DNA of 64,000 bases. Origin: an uncultured Alistipes sp. GTDB lineage: Bacteria; Bacteroidota; Bacteroidia; Bacteroidales; Rikenellaceae. A model generated the notes under the pieces. It was not told where the DNA came from and searched no databases. It worked only from the letters and a program-made list of their open reading frames with translations. The stretch is taken from NCBI GenBank assembly GCA_947623305.1, contig CANQGQ010000005.1, positions 1 to 64,000 of the forward strand, given 5' to 3'. This document shows, in pieces, positions 8,980 to 18,259 of this stretch (the first letter of the stretch is position 1; every line of letters begins with the position of its first letter). The translations under genes and the position numbers were made by a program.

Positions 8980-9013
8980 ACGGGCTACCACTAAACCAAA
9001 GTAAAGTAATCAA
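8980..9013 (+). promoter_or_regulatory. Copy of the CACTAAA..CCAAAGTAA leader motif before traE
   Basis: ACCACTAAACCAAAGTAAAGTAATC occurs here in the 202-base gap between traD and traE. It matches the motif placed directly before the mobA, traI and traN starts. Here it ends about 60 bases before the traE ATG, so its role may differ. Confidence 0.4.
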
Positions 9014-9074
9014 GTATCAACCGCCCGAAAAAGGACTATCCACCCTTTGGACGGCACAAAAAAAAGAACAGTTT

Positions 9075-9386
9075 ATGAATAAGAACATCAGACAAAAGTT
9101 CATTATCTCTGCGGCACTCATGATTGCCGCCACCGCTTCCGCTTTCGCGCAAGGAAACGGTATCGCAGGTATCACGGAAGCCACCTCTATGGTGACAAGC
9201 TATTTCGATCCGGGCACTAAGCTGATTTACGCCATCGGCGCGGTGGTCGGACTTATCGGTGGCGTGAAAGTCTATGGCAAGTTCTCGTCCGGCGACCCCG
9301 ACACGAGCAAGACAGCCGCCTCGTGGTTCGGGGCTTGTATCTTCTTGATTGTCGCTGCCACTATCCTGCGCTCATTCTTCCTTTAA
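9075..9386 (+). CDS. traE: Conjugal transfer protein TraE (DUF4134)
   Basis: A 103-residue small membrane protein. Residues 1-26 form a signal peptide ending in SAFAQ, followed by GNGIAGITEATSMVTSYF and two hydrophobic helices (about 50-70 and 84-102). Size and topology match VirB2-like pilin-type subunits, and the family is the DUF4134 protein at this position in Bacteroidota conjugative elements. traF follows ten bases later. Confidence 0.88.
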   Translation: MNKNIRQKFIISAALMIAATASAFAQGNGIAGITEATSMVTSYFDPGTKLIYAIGAVVGLIGGVKVYGKFSSGDPDTSKTAASWFGACIFLIVAATILRSFFL

Positions 9387-9396
9387 TACACAATGT

Positions 9397-9729
9397 ATGG
9401 CTGAATACCCGATAAACAAGGGTATCGGTCGTCCGGTCGAGTTCAAGGGTCTAAAGGCTCAGTACCTCTTCATCTTCTGCGGAGGTCTGCTGGCTCTCTT
9501 CGTCCTGTTCGTCATCCTCTACATGGTCGGCATCGACCAGTGGATATGTATCGGCTTCGGCGCGGCATCGTCCTCCGTCCTCGTATGGCAGACCTTCGCG
9601 CTGAACGCCCGGTACGGCGAACACGGGCTGATGAAATTGGGAGCGGTCAAGAGCCATCCCCGATACCTTATCAACCGGCGGCGGATTACCCGATTATTCA
9701 AACGGCAACGAAAGGAAGAAACGACATGA
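9397..9729 (+). CDS. traF: Conjugal transfer protein TraF (DUF4133, VirB3-like)
   Basis: A 110-residue protein beginning MAEYPINKGIGRPVEFKGLK. Two closely spaced membrane helices cover about 22-62, and the tail is basic (INRRRITRLFKRQRK). Size, topology and position before the TraG ATPase fit VirB3-like inner membrane subunits. The ATG at 9397 was chosen over an upstream one because the family begins with this sequence. The stop overlaps the traG ATG. Confidence 0.86.
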   Translation: MAEYPINKGIGRPVEFKGLKAQYLFIFCGGLLALFVLFVILYMVGIDQWICIGFGAASSSVLVWQTFALNARYGEHGLMKLGAVKSHPRYLINRRRITRLFKRQRKEETT

Positions 9730-12230
9730 GAAATACATCCAAAATGACGACACTGGAAAACAAGTTCCCGCTATTGGCTGTGGAGCATAGCTGTATCATC
9801 TCCAAAGATGCCGACATTACAGTGGCTTTCGAGGTGGAGCTGCCGGAACTTTACACCGTGACGGGTGCGGAGTACGAGGCGATACACGGCTGCTGGTGCA
9901 AGGCAATCAAGGTGCTGCCGGACTTCTGCGTCGTGCATAAGCAGGACTGGTTCATCAAGGAACGCTACAAGCCGGAACTGGAGAAGGACGACATGAGTTT
10001 TTTGAGCCGCTCCTTTGAACGCCACTTCAACGAACGTCCTTACCTGAAACACTCCTGCTACCTCTACCTGACCAAGACGACGAAGGAGCGTAACCGGATG
10101 CAGAGCAACTTCAGTACGCTGTGCCGTGGACATATCATCCCGAAGGAACTGGACAGGGAAACCGCCGGGAAGTTCATGGAGGCCGCCGAACAGTTCGAGC
10201 GCATCATGAACGACAGCGGTTTTGTCAGGCTACACCGGCTATCCACCGACGAGATTGTCGGGACGGAAAAGTCCGCCGGGCTAATAGAGCGTTACTTCTC
10301 TCTCATGCCCGAAGGGAATGCGACCTTGCAGGACATCGACCTCTCGGCAAAAGAGATGCGTATCGGCGACAACCGCCTGTGCCTGCACACCCTCTCCGAC
10401 GCGGAGGATATGCCCGGTAAGGTAGCGACCGACACCCGATATGAACGGCTTTCCACCGACCGGAGCGATTGCCGCCTCTCCTTCGCCTCACCCGTGGGGC
10501 TGCTGCTTTCCTGCAACCACATCTACAACCAGTATGTGATTATAGACAACAGCGAGGAAAATTTGCAGAAGTTCGAGAAGTCCGCAAGGAATATGCAGTC
10601 ATTATCCCGATACAGCCGGAGCAACAGCATCAACCGCGAGTGGATAGACCAGTACCTGAACGAAGCCCATTCCTACGGGCTGACCTCGGTACGGGCGCAC
10701 TTCAACGTCATGGCGTGGAGCGATGACGCGGAGGAACTGAAGCATATCAAGAACGACGTGGGCAGCCAGCTGGCGAGCATGGAGTGCGTGCCGCGCCACA
10801 ACACCATCGACTGCCCGACACTCTACTGGGCGGCAATGCCCGGCAACGCGGCGGACTTCCCGGCGGAAGAGAGTTTCCACACCTTCATCGAGCAGGCGGT
10901 ATGCCTCTTTACGGAGGAAACCAACTACCGAAGTTCGCTATCGCCCTTCGGCATCAAGATGGTGGACAGGCTCACGGGAAAACCGTTGCACCTCGACATC
11001 AGCGACCTGCCGATGAAGCGGGGCATCACCACTAACCGCAACAAGTTCGTGTTGGGTCCTTCGGGCAGCGGCAAGTCGTTTTTCATGAACCACCTCGTGA
11101 GGCAATACTACGAACAGGGTACGCACGTGGTATTGGTGGACACAGGAAACTCCTATCAGGGCTTGTGCGAGATGATCCGGCGCAAGACAAACGGGGCGGA
11201 CGGCGTGTACTTCACCTACACGGAGGAGAAACCGATTTCGTTCAACCCGTTCTACACCGATGATTATGTGTTCGACGTGGAGAAGAAGGACAGCATCAAG
11301 ACATTGCTGCTGACACTCTGGAAGTCGGAGGACGACAAAGTGACGAAGACGGAAAGCGGCGAACTGGGCAGTGCGGTGAACGCCTACATCGAGCGTATCA
11401 GGGCTGACCGGAGCATCGTTCCCTCGTTCAACACCTTCTATGAGTATATGCGCGACGACTACCGCCGTGAACTGGCGGAACGTGAGATAAAGGTGGAGAA
11501 GTCAGACTTCAACATCGACAATATGCTCACCACCATGCGGCAATATTACCGGGGTGGACGCTACGACTTCCTGCTCAACTCCACGGAGAACATTGACCTG
11601 CTCGGCAAGCGGTTCATTGTCTTCGAGATTGACAGTATTAAGGAAAATCGCGAGCTTTTCCCGGTCGTGACCATCATCATCATGGAAGCCTTCATTAACA
11701 AGATGCGCCGTCTGAAAGGCGTACGCAAACAGCTGATAGTGGAAGAGGCTTGGAAGGCACTCTCTTCGGCGAATATGGCTGAGTACCTGCGCTATATGTA
11801 CAAGACCGTGCGCAAGTATTACGGGGAGGCAATCGTGGTGACGCAGGAGGTGGACGACATCATTTCCTCGCCCGTCGTCAAGGAGAGCATCATCAACAAC
11901 TCCGACTGCAAGATACTTCTCGACCAGCGGAAATACATGAATAAGTTTGATGCCATACAGTCCCTGTTGGGTCTTACGGAGAAGGAGAAGTCACAGATAC
12001 TCTCCATCAACATGGCGAACAACCCGTCAAGGCTCTACAAGGAAGTTTGGATCGGGCTGGGTGGCACACAGTCGGCGGTCTATGCCACCGAAGTTAGTGC
12101 TGAAGAGTATCTGGCGTACACCACCGAAGAAACGGAAAAAGTAGAGGTGTACCGTCTGGCGGAGCAGCTGGGCGGCGACATCGAAGCCGCCATCCGGCAG
12201 CTTGGCGAAAGACGGAGAAACAAGGAATAA
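9726..12230 (+). CDS. traG: Conjugation ATPase TraG (VirB4-like)
   Basis: An 834-residue ATPase that should power assembly of the mating channel. The Walker A motif LGPSGSGKSF is near residue 443, and a Walker B-like KQLIVEEAWKAL sits near residue 670. VTQEVDDIISS follows as expected for VirB4. The N-terminal half has the substrate/channel-binding region found in VirB4 proteins, without obvious membrane helices. The ATG at 9726 overlaps the traF stop (ATGA); reading frames further upstream run through traF in another frame and are not used. traH starts 30 bases downstream. Confidence 0.93.
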   Translation: MRNTSKMTTLENKFPLLAVEHSCIISKDADITVAFEVELPELYTVTGAEYEAIHGCWCKAIKVLPDFCVVHKQDWFIKERYKPELEKDDMSFLSRSFERHFNERPYLKHSCYLYLTKTTKERNRMQSNFSTLCRGHIIPKELDRETAGKFMEAAEQFERIMNDSGFVRLHRLSTDEIVGTEKSAGLIERYFSLMPEGNATLQDIDLSAKEMRIGDNRLCLHTLSDAEDMPGKVATDTRYERLSTDRSDCRLSFASPVGLLLSCNHIYNQYVIIDNSEENLQKFEKSARNMQSLSRYSRSNSINREWIDQYLNEAHSYGLTSVRAHFNVMAWSDDAEELKHIKNDVGSQLASMECVPRHNTIDCPTLYWAAMPGNAADFPAEESFHTFIEQAVCLFTEETNYRSSLSPFGIKMVDRLTGKPLHLDISDLPMKRGITTNRNKFVLGPSGSGKSFFMNHLVRQYYEQGTHVVLVDTGNSYQGLCEMIRRKTNGADGVYFTYTEEKPISFNPFYTDDYVFDVEKKDSIKTLLLTLWKSEDDKVTKTESGELGSAVNAYIERIRADRSIVPSFNTFYEYMRDDYRRELAEREIKVEKSDFNIDNMLTTMRQYYRGGRYDFLLNSTENIDLLGKRFIVFEIDSIKENRELFPVVTIIIMEAFINKMRRLKGVRKQLIVEEAWKALSSANMAEYLRYMYKTVRKYYGEAIVVTQEVDDIISSPVVKESIINNSDCKILLDQRKYMNKFDAIQSLLGLTEKEKSQILSINMANNPSRLYKEVWIGLGGTQSAVYATEVSAEEYLAYTTEETEKVEVYRLAEQLGGDIEAAIRQLGERRRNKE

Positions 12231-12260
12231 GTAAAAACGATTCATCAACCAAAAAAGAAA

Positions 12261-12650
12261 ATGCGTATGAGTATATCAAGAACGAAAATGCTGCAAGTCA
12301 GCAAGTGTTTAATCGGGCTGGCGGTCATGGTGCTGCAATCCTGCGAGGTAGCGGACAACCGCCGCGACCTGCTTTGCGGGAACTGGGAAAGCGTGGAAGG
12401 AAAGCCCGACGTGCTTATCTACAAGGAGGGCGAAGCCTATAAGGTGACGGTGTTCAAACGGAGCGGCATCTGTCGCAAGCTGAAGCCGGAAACCTATCTC
12501 TTGCAGGAGGAGAACGGCAACCTGTTCATGAACACCGGATTCCGTATCGACGTGTCCTACAACAAAGTGACGGACATCCTGACCTTCTCGCCGAACGGGG
12601 ACTACGTGCGCGTGAACCCGAAACCGGACCATCCGATAGGCGAGCAATAA
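12261..12650 (+). CDS. traH: TraH, small lipoprotein (DUF3876)
   Basis: A 129-residue protein with a basic start, a hydrophobic segment (about 17-26) and a lipobox-like LQSCEV at about 25-30, so probably lipid-anchored. The mature part has a compact beta pattern (LLCGNWESVEGKPDVLIYKE, then FSPNGDYVRV). Position between traG and traI fits TraH/DUF3876. The start at 12261 could instead be the ATG two codons later (MSISRT). Biochemical role unknown. Confidence 0.75.
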   Translation: MRMSISRTKMLQVSKCLIGLAVMVLQSCEVADNRRDLLCGNWESVEGKPDVLIYKEGEAYKVTVFKRSGICRKLKPETYLLQEENGNLFMNTGFRIDVSYNKVTDILTFSPNGDYVRVNPKPDHPIGEQ

Positions 12651-12680
12651 ATAATGAAATCCACTAAAATCCAAAGTAAC

Positions 12681-13310
12681 ATGAGAACAAGAATAATATT
12701 AGCCATCTGCCTGTGCCTGTTTGCAGTCGGCAGGGCAAGCGCACAGTGGGCGGTGATAGACCCGTCCAACATCGCGCAGAGCATCGTGAACACCTCCAAG
12801 AACGTGGTACACACTTCCACGACCGCCCAGAATATGATAAAAAATTTTCAAGAGACGGTGAAAATTTACGAGCAGGGCAAGAAGTATTACGACGCACTCA
12901 AATCCGTGAACAATCTGGTAAAGGACGCCCGGAAGGTGCAGCAGACCATCCTGATGGTGGGTGACATCACCGACACCTATGTGACCAGCTTCCAGAGGAT
13001 GATGCGTGACGACAACTTCACGGTGGAGGAACTGGGAGCCATCGCCTTCGGCTACACCAAGCTGTTGGAAGAATCCAACGATGTGCTGACGGAACTGAGG
13101 AACGTGGTGAACATCACCACGCTCTCCATGACGGACAAGGAGCGCATGGATGTGGTGGAACGCTGCTACTCCAAGATGAAGCGTTACCGCAACCTCGTGA
13201 GCTACTACACCAACAAGAACATCAGCGTGAGCTACCTGCGGGCAAAAAAGAAGAACGACCTCGACCGCATCATGGGGCTGTACGGGAACATGAACGAAAG
13301 ATACTGGTAG
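12681..13310 (+). CDS. traI: TraI, secreted coiled-coil transfer protein (DUF4141, VirB5-like)
   Basis: A 209-residue protein with a signal peptide (MRTRIILAICLCLFAVGRAS, cleaved after about residue 23 before QWAVID). The mature protein is almost entirely helical (NIAQSIVNTSKNVVHTSTTA, then long amphipathic helices), as in VirB5/TrbJ-like proteins. I place the start at 12681 rather than 12654 because the signal peptide then begins properly and the shared CCAAAGTAAC motif lies directly upstream, as for mobA and traN. traJ begins three bases after its stop. Confidence 0.85.
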   Translation: MRTRIILAICLCLFAVGRASAQWAVIDPSNIAQSIVNTSKNVVHTSTTAQNMIKNFQETVKIYEQGKKYYDALKSVNNLVKDARKVQQTILMVGDITDTYVTSFQRMMRDDNFTVEELGAIAFGYTKLLEESNDVLTELRNVVNITTLSMTDKERMDVVERCYSKMKRYRNLVSYYTNKNISVSYLRAKKKNDLDRIMGLYGNMNERYW

Positions 13311-13313
13311 CCT

Positions 13314-14318
13314 ATGAATTTCGACAACCTTCACCAGATTCTGCGCTCGCTCTACGAGCAGATGATGCCGCTATGCGGGGACATGGCGGGCGTGGCGAAA
13401 GGCATCGCCGGGCTGGGCGCATTGTTCTACGTCGCCTACCGGGTGTGGCAGTCGCTGGCGAGAGCCGAACCGATAGACGTGTTCTCCATGCTCCGCCCGT
13501 TTGCGATAGGCTTATGTATCATGTTCTTCCCGACGGTGGTATTAGGTACGATAAACAGCATCATGTCGCCCGTCGTGCAAGGCACGGCAAAGATGCTGGA
13601 GGCGGAAACGCTGGACATGAACCGATACCGTGAGCAGAAGGACAAACTGGAATACGAGGCGATGATGCGCAACCCCGAAACCGCCTACCTTGTGTCGAAC
13701 GAGGAGTTTGACAAACAGCTGGAGGAACTGGGCTGGTCACCCGGTGACATGGTGACGATGGCGGGAATGTATATCGAGCGTGGAATGTACAACATGAAGA
13801 AAGGCATCCGCGATTTCTTCCGCGAGATACTGGAACTGATGTTCCAAGCCGCTGCCCTCGTGATAGACACCATCCGCACCTTTTTTCTCGTGGTGCTGGC
13901 GATACTCGGTCCGATAGCCTTCGCCATATCGGTATGGGACGGTTTTCAAAGTACACTCACACAGTGGATATGCCGCTACATACAGGTTTATCTGTGGCTG
14001 CCCGTGTCGGATATGTTCAGCACCATACTGGCGAAGATTCAGGTGCTGATGCTGCAAAGCGACATCGAGCGTATGCAGGCTGACCCGAACTTCTCGCTGG
14101 ATTCGAGCGACGGTGTGTACATCGTCTTCATGATCATAGGAATCATCGGCTACTTCACCATCCCGACGGTGGCAGGCTGGATTATCCAAGCCGGAGGCAT
14201 GGGAAGCTACGGTCGCAACGTGAACCAGACGGCAGGACGAGCCGGAAGCATGGCGGGCAGCGTGGCGGGTGCAGCCGCAGGCAACATGGTCGGACGTGCC
14301 GGGAAACTGCTGAAATAA
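13314..14318 (+). CDS. traJ: TraJ, polytopic inner membrane transfer protein
   Basis: A 334-residue membrane protein with helices at about 23-45, 55-85, 175-215 and 265-295, and a small-residue tail rich in Gly and Ala (GRAGSMAGSVAGAAAG). Such topology and the operon position match TraJ, the counterpart of VirB6/TrbL in the mating channel. Start ATG at 13314 is three bases after the traI stop. A 31-base gap precedes traK. Confidence 0.87.
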   Translation: MNFDNLHQILRSLYEQMMPLCGDMAGVAKGIAGLGALFYVAYRVWQSLARAEPIDVFSMLRPFAIGLCIMFFPTVVLGTINSIMSPVVQGTAKMLEAETLDMNRYREQKDKLEYEAMMRNPETAYLVSNEEFDKQLEELGWSPGDMVTMAGMYIERGMYNMKKGIRDFFREILELMFQAAALVIDTIRTFFLVVLAILGPIAFAISVWDGFQSTLTQWICRYIQVYLWLPVSDMFSTILAKIQVLMLQSDIERMQADPNFSLDSSDGVYIVFMIIGIIGYFTIPTVAGWIIQAGGMGSYGRNVNQTAGRAGSMAGSVAGAAAGNMVGRAGKLLK

Positions 14319-14349
14319 TCAACTGACAATTAAAAACGAATAAAAAACA

Positions 14350-14973
14350 ATGGAATTTAAGTCACTCAAAAACATCGAATCATCGTTCAGGCAGATACGC
14401 CTGTTCGGTATCGTCTTCCTCTCGTTGTGCGCCGTGATAACGGTATGGAGCGTGTGGAGTTCCTACCGCTTCGCAGAGCGGCAACGGGAAAAGATTTACG
14501 TGCTGGACAACGGCAAGTCGCTGATGCTGGCTCTCTCGCAGGACTTGTCGCAGAACCGTCCGGCGGAGGCAAGGGAACACGTGCGCCGCTTCCACGAGCT
14601 GTTCTTCACGCTCTCGCCCGAAAAGAGCGCAATAGAGCATAACGTGAAACGCGCCCTGCTATTAGCGGACAAAAGTGTTTACAACTACTATTCGGACTTC
14701 GCCGAGAAGGGGTACTACAACCGCATCATCGCCGGGAACATCAACCAAGTGCTGAAAGTGGACAGCGTGGTGTGCGACTTCAACGGCTACCCGTACCGTG
14801 CGACTACCTACGCCACGCAGAAGATCATCCGGCAAAGCAACGTCACCGAGCGCAGCCTCGTGACGACGTGCCGCCTCTTGAACTCGTCCCGTTCGGACGA
14901 CAATCCCAACGGTTTCACCATCGAGGGATTCACCATCATCGAGAACAAGGATTTACAAACCATCAAAAGGTAA
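14350..14973 (+). CDS. traK: TraK, VirB8-like bitopic membrane protein
   Basis: A 207-residue protein with a short cytoplasmic part, a single membrane helix (about residues 19-37, FGIVFLSLCAVITVWSVW) and a periplasmic domain. Topology and position match VirB8-type core components. The periplasmic part contains the DSVVCDFNGYPYRATTYATQ segment seen in TraK proteins. traL begins five bases after the stop. Confidence 0.87.
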   Translation: MEFKSLKNIESSFRQIRLFGIVFLSLCAVITVWSVWSSYRFAERQREKIYVLDNGKSLMLALSQDLSQNRPAEAREHVRRFHELFFTLSPEKSAIEHNVKRALLLADKSVYNYYSDFAEKGYYNRIIAGNINQVLKVDSVVCDFNGYPYRATTYATQKIIRQSNVTERSLVTTCRLLNSSRSDDNPNGFTIEGFTIIENKDLQTIKR

Positions 14974-14978
14974 CGGAC

Positions 14979-15287
14979 ATGAAAAAAATCAGGAAATCAT
15001 TTTGGCGTGCGTACTGGAAGCTCCACGACAAAAAGAAAATGCTGGTGGCAAGGCTCAAAGGCTATCTGGACGGCTTGCCCCCGAAGACACGTAAACGCAT
15101 CGTGCTGGCGATGCTCGCCGCCTTCGCGGTGCTTGCCCTCTACACCTTCGGCAAAGCCGTCTATGACATCGGCAGGAATGACGGCAGCCGGATAGTAACA
15201 GACCATGCCGGACAGGTGGAACTGTCCGTAAAGCTGGAAAACAATCACAATGTAATACCTTATTTATATGGAACAGACGAAGAATGA
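14979..15287 (+). CDS. traL: TraL, small membrane protein (DUF3989)
   Basis: A 102-residue bitopic protein: a very basic N-terminus (residues 1-40), a single helix (about 41-58, IVLAMLAAFAVLALYTFG) and a short periplasmic tail. This matches DUF3989/TraL between traK and traM. The ATG at 14979 is preceded by GGTAACGGAC. The last 20 bases overlap the start of traM, implying coupled translation. Confidence 0.84.
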   Translation: MKKIRKSFWRAYWKLHDKKKMLVARLKGYLDGLPPKTRKRIVLAMLAAFAVLALYTFGKAVYDIGRNDGSRIVTDHAGQVELSVKLENNHNVIPYLYGTDEE

Positions 15288-16617
15288 ACCTAAAAACGAA
15301 AACAAGGCGGCTCCTGACAACGGGAAACCGAAGAAGGAGCGCAAGCCGCTGACCGAAGCCCAAAGGCTGAAACGTCAGAAAATGATAGTGCTGCCCACTA
15401 TGGTGCTGGTATTCATCGGGGCGATGTGGCTGATATTCGCCCCGTCTTCCGACAAGGAGCAGCAGCCGGGGACGGGAGGTTACAACATCGAAATGCCCGA
15501 CGCGGACAAGGCGAACCGCCAGATCATCGGTGACAAGGCGAAAGCCTACGAACAGGGGGCGATGGAGGAACGTCAGGAGAACCGCAGCCGCACCATGCAG
15601 GAACTGGGCGATATGTTCGACCGAGAGGTGGCGGAAACGGACAGCGGCAGGGACTTCGACCTTGCCAATCCCGGCGGTACGGAAGAGAATGTGAAGTCTG
15701 CCCCGAAAACCATCCAGTCCTCCGCAGCCGCCTACCGCGACCTAAACGCCACGCTCGGCAACTTCTATGAGCAGCCGAAGAACGACAATGCGGAAATGGA
15801 CGAACTGTTGGAGCGTATCGCCTCGCTGGAATCGGAACTTGAAAGCGAGAAGGGTAAAGCGTCCGCTATGGATGACCAAGTGGCACTCATGGAGAAGTCC
15901 TACGAGCTGGCGGCGAAGTACATGGGCGGGCAGAACGGCACACAGCCACCTGTCGGACAGGCGGCAGAGCCTTACCCCGTGCAGAAAACCGGAAAGAACA
16001 CGGCTGCACCTGTCAGGCAGGTGGCGCATCAGGTGGTATCCTCGCTCTCGCAGCCGATGAGCAACGCCGAATTTGTCGCCTCCTTCTCGCAGGAGCGCAA
16101 CCGCAGTTTCAATACGGCGGTAGGTGTCATGACCGTATCGGACAAAAACACCATATCGGCGTGCATCTATGGGGCGCAGAGTGTGACGGACGGGCAGGCG
16201 GTAAGATTACGGCTGCTGGAGCCGATGGCGGTGGCGGACAAAATCATCCCCCGCAATGCGGTGGTGGTCGGCACGGCAAAGATTCAGGGCGAACGGCTCG
16301 ATATTGAAATCACGTCGCTGGAATATTCGGGTACGATTATCCCGGTAGAACTGGCAGTGTATGACACGGACGGGCAGCCCGGTATCTTCATTCCCAACTC
16401 TATGGAAATGAATGCCGTCAGGGAGGTTGCCGCCAACATGGGCGGCTCGCTGGGTAGCAGCATCAATATCTCCACCAACGCCGGGGCGCAGCTCGCCTCC
16501 GACTTGGGCAAGGGGCTGATACAAGGCACGAGCCAGTACATCGCCAAAAAGATGCGCACGGTGAAAGTGCATCTGAAAGCCGGGTACAAGGTCATGCTCT
16601 ATCAGGACAGAGATTGA
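15268..16617 (+). CDS. traM: TraM, VirB10-like channel scaffold
   Basis: A 449-residue protein. A charged cytoplasmic segment (1-38) and one membrane helix (about 39-57, MIVLPTMVLVFIGAMWLIF) lead to a long periplasmic part with a coiled coil (about 178-215) and a C-terminal beta-rich domain (about 255-449) with IPRNAVVVGTAKIQGERLDI. This architecture is that of VirB10/TraM proteins, which bridge inner and outer membranes. Overlaps traL by 20 bases. A 69-base gap containing the CCAAAGTAATG motif precedes traN. Confidence 0.88.
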   Translation: MEQTKNEPKNENKAAPDNGKPKKERKPLTEAQRLKRQKMIVLPTMVLVFIGAMWLIFAPSSDKEQQPGTGGYNIEMPDADKANRQIIGDKAKAYEQGAMEERQENRSRTMQELGDMFDREVAETDSGRDFDLANPGGTEENVKSAPKTIQSSAAAYRDLNATLGNFYEQPKNDNAEMDELLERIASLESELESEKGKASAMDDQVALMEKSYELAAKYMGGQNGTQPPVGQAAEPYPVQKTGKNTAAPVRQVAHQVVSSLSQPMSNAEFVASFSQERNRSFNTAVGVMTVSDKNTISACIYGAQSVTDGQAVRLRLLEPMAVADKIIPRNAVVVGTAKIQGERLDIEITSLEYSGTIIPVELAVYDTDGQPGIFIPNSMEMNAVREVAANMGGSLGSSINISTNAGAQLASDLGKGLIQGTSQYIAKKMRTVKVHLKAGYKVMLYQDRD

Positions 16618-16686
16618 AAACAATAACAATCAACGACTAATAAAAAAACAACAACCCAATTTTATTTACCACTAAAATCCAAAGTA

Positions 16687-17673
16687 ATGAGAAAAGTAAT
16701 CATCATGTTTGCCCTCGCTATGGGCATTGCAACTGCCAATGCGCAGGAGAACGTAACCGTTGGAACGGACAATGGAAGTGAACAACCGACCTTGACAAAG
16801 GAGGTCTATCCGCAGAAGGAGGCGGACGGCGACCTGTATCACGGGCTGACAAAGAAGCTGACCTTCGACCGCATGGTTCCCCCGCACGGCTTGGAAGTGA
16901 CCTACGACAAGACCGTCCACGTCATTTTCCCCTCGGAAGTGCGCTACGTTGATTTAGGCTCGCCCGACCTGATTGCGGGCAAAGCCGACGGAGCGGAGAA
17001 CGTCATCCGCGTAAAGGCTACCGTGAGGAATTTTCCGAACGAAACCAATATGTCCGTGATAACGGAGGACGGTAGTTTCTACACCTTCAACGTGAAATAT
17101 GCAGCCGAACCGCTGCTGCTCAACGTGGAGATGTGCGACTTCATCCATGACGGCGAGAAGGTGAACCGTCCGAACAATGCGCAAGAAATCTATCTGAAGG
17201 AACTGGGCAGCGAAAGCCCGATGCTGGTGCGCCTTATCATGAAGTCCATCCACAAGCAGAACAAGCGTGAAGTGAAGCACATCGGCTGCAAGCGATTCGG
17301 CATCCAGTACCTGCTGAAAGGCATCTACACGCATAATGGGTTGCTCTATTTCCACACGGAGATAAAGAACCAGAGCAACGTGCCTTTCGACGTGGACTAC
17401 ATCACATGGAAAATCGTGGACAAGAAGGTGGCGAAGCGTACCGCCGTGCAGGAGCAGATTATCCTGCCGCTCCGTGCGCAGAACTACGCCACGCTCGTGC
17501 CGGGCAAGAAGAGCGAGCGCACGGTGTTCACGATGGCGAAGTTCACCATCCCCGACGACAAATGCCTCGTGGTGGAACTCAACGAGAAGAACGGGGGTCG
17601 TCACCAGTCTTTCGTGATTGAGAACGAGGACTTGGTACGTGCCAATACCATCAACGAACTTCAAGTGCGCTGA
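16687..17673 (+). CDS. traN: TraN, VirB9-like protein (DUF4138)
   Basis: A 328-residue exported protein with a signal peptide (MRKVIIMFALAMGIATANAQ). The mature N-terminal part has the VirB9-like stretch THVIFPSEVRYVDLGSPDLI (here HVIFPSEVRYVDLG near residue 78), and the C-terminal domain is beta-rich. This matches DUF4138/TraN. The ATG follows directly after CACTAAAATCCAAAGTA, a motif shared with traI and mobA. traO begins two bases after the stop. Confidence 0.87.
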   Translation: MRKVIIMFALAMGIATANAQENVTVGTDNGSEQPTLTKEVYPQKEADGDLYHGLTKKLTFDRMVPPHGLEVTYDKTVHVIFPSEVRYVDLGSPDLIAGKADGAENVIRVKATVRNFPNETNMSVITEDGSFYTFNVKYAAEPLLLNVEMCDFIHDGEKVNRPNNAQEIYLKELGSESPMLVRLIMKSIHKQNKREVKHIGCKRFGIQYLLKGIYTHNGLLYFHTEIKNQSNVPFDVDYITWKIVDKKVAKRTAVQEQIILPLRAQNYATLVPGKKSERTVFTMAKFTIPDDKCLVVELNEKNGGRHQSFVIENEDLVRANTINELQVR

Positions 17674-17675
17674 CC

Positions 17676-18251
17676 ATGAGGAAGTACATCGCAATAATTA
17701 TCGCGTCGCTTGCCCTGTTTACGGGGCAGGCGCACGCCCAGCGATGCCTGCCGAAGATGCAGGGCATCGAGATCAGGGCGAACATGGCGGACGGTTTCAA
17801 TCCCGGAGGCAACGATGGTGGGTACAGCTTCGGAGCGGCTCTTTCCACCTACACGAAAAAGGGGAACAAATGGGTGCTCGGCGGCGAATATCTGTTGAAG
17901 AACAACCCTTACAAGGACGGGAAGATACCCGTGGCGCAGTTCACGGCGGAGGGGGGATACTACTTCAAGATACTTTCCGATGCCCGAAAAATCGTGTTCG
18001 TCTATGCAGGGGCTTCGGCTCTTGCCGGATATGAATCGGTGAACTGGGGCGAAAAGGTGCTGCATGACGGCTCCACGCTCCATGACCGGGACGCCTTCAT
18101 CTACGGCGGTGCGCTGACGCTCGATATGGAGTTTTATGTGGCAGACCGTATCGCTCTGCTCGCCAACCTCCGGGAGCGTTGCCTGTGGGGTGGCGACACG
18201 AGGAAGTTTCATACGCAGTGGGGCGTGGGCATCAAGTTCATCATTAACTGA
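17676..18251 (+). CDS. traO: TraO, outer membrane-type transfer protein
   Basis: A 191-residue exported protein with a signal peptide (MRKYIAIIIASLALFTGQAH, cut near AQR). The mature part alternates hydrophobic strands and turns (GGYSFGAALSTYTKKGNKWV, then IYGGALTLDMEFYVADRIAL) and ends WGVGIKFIIN, the look of a small beta-barrel. It matches TraO by position and character. Two-base gap from traN, eight to traP. Confidence 0.83.
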   Translation: MRKYIAIIIASLALFTGQAHAQRCLPKMQGIEIRANMADGFNPGGNDGGYSFGAALSTYTKKGNKWVLGGEYLLKNNPYKDGKIPVAQFTAEGGYYFKILSDARKIVFVYAGASALAGYESVNWGEKVLHDGSTLHDRDAFIYGGALTLDMEFYVADRIALLANLRERCLWGGDTRKFHTQWGVGIKFIIN

Positions 18252-18259
18252 CGCACCGC

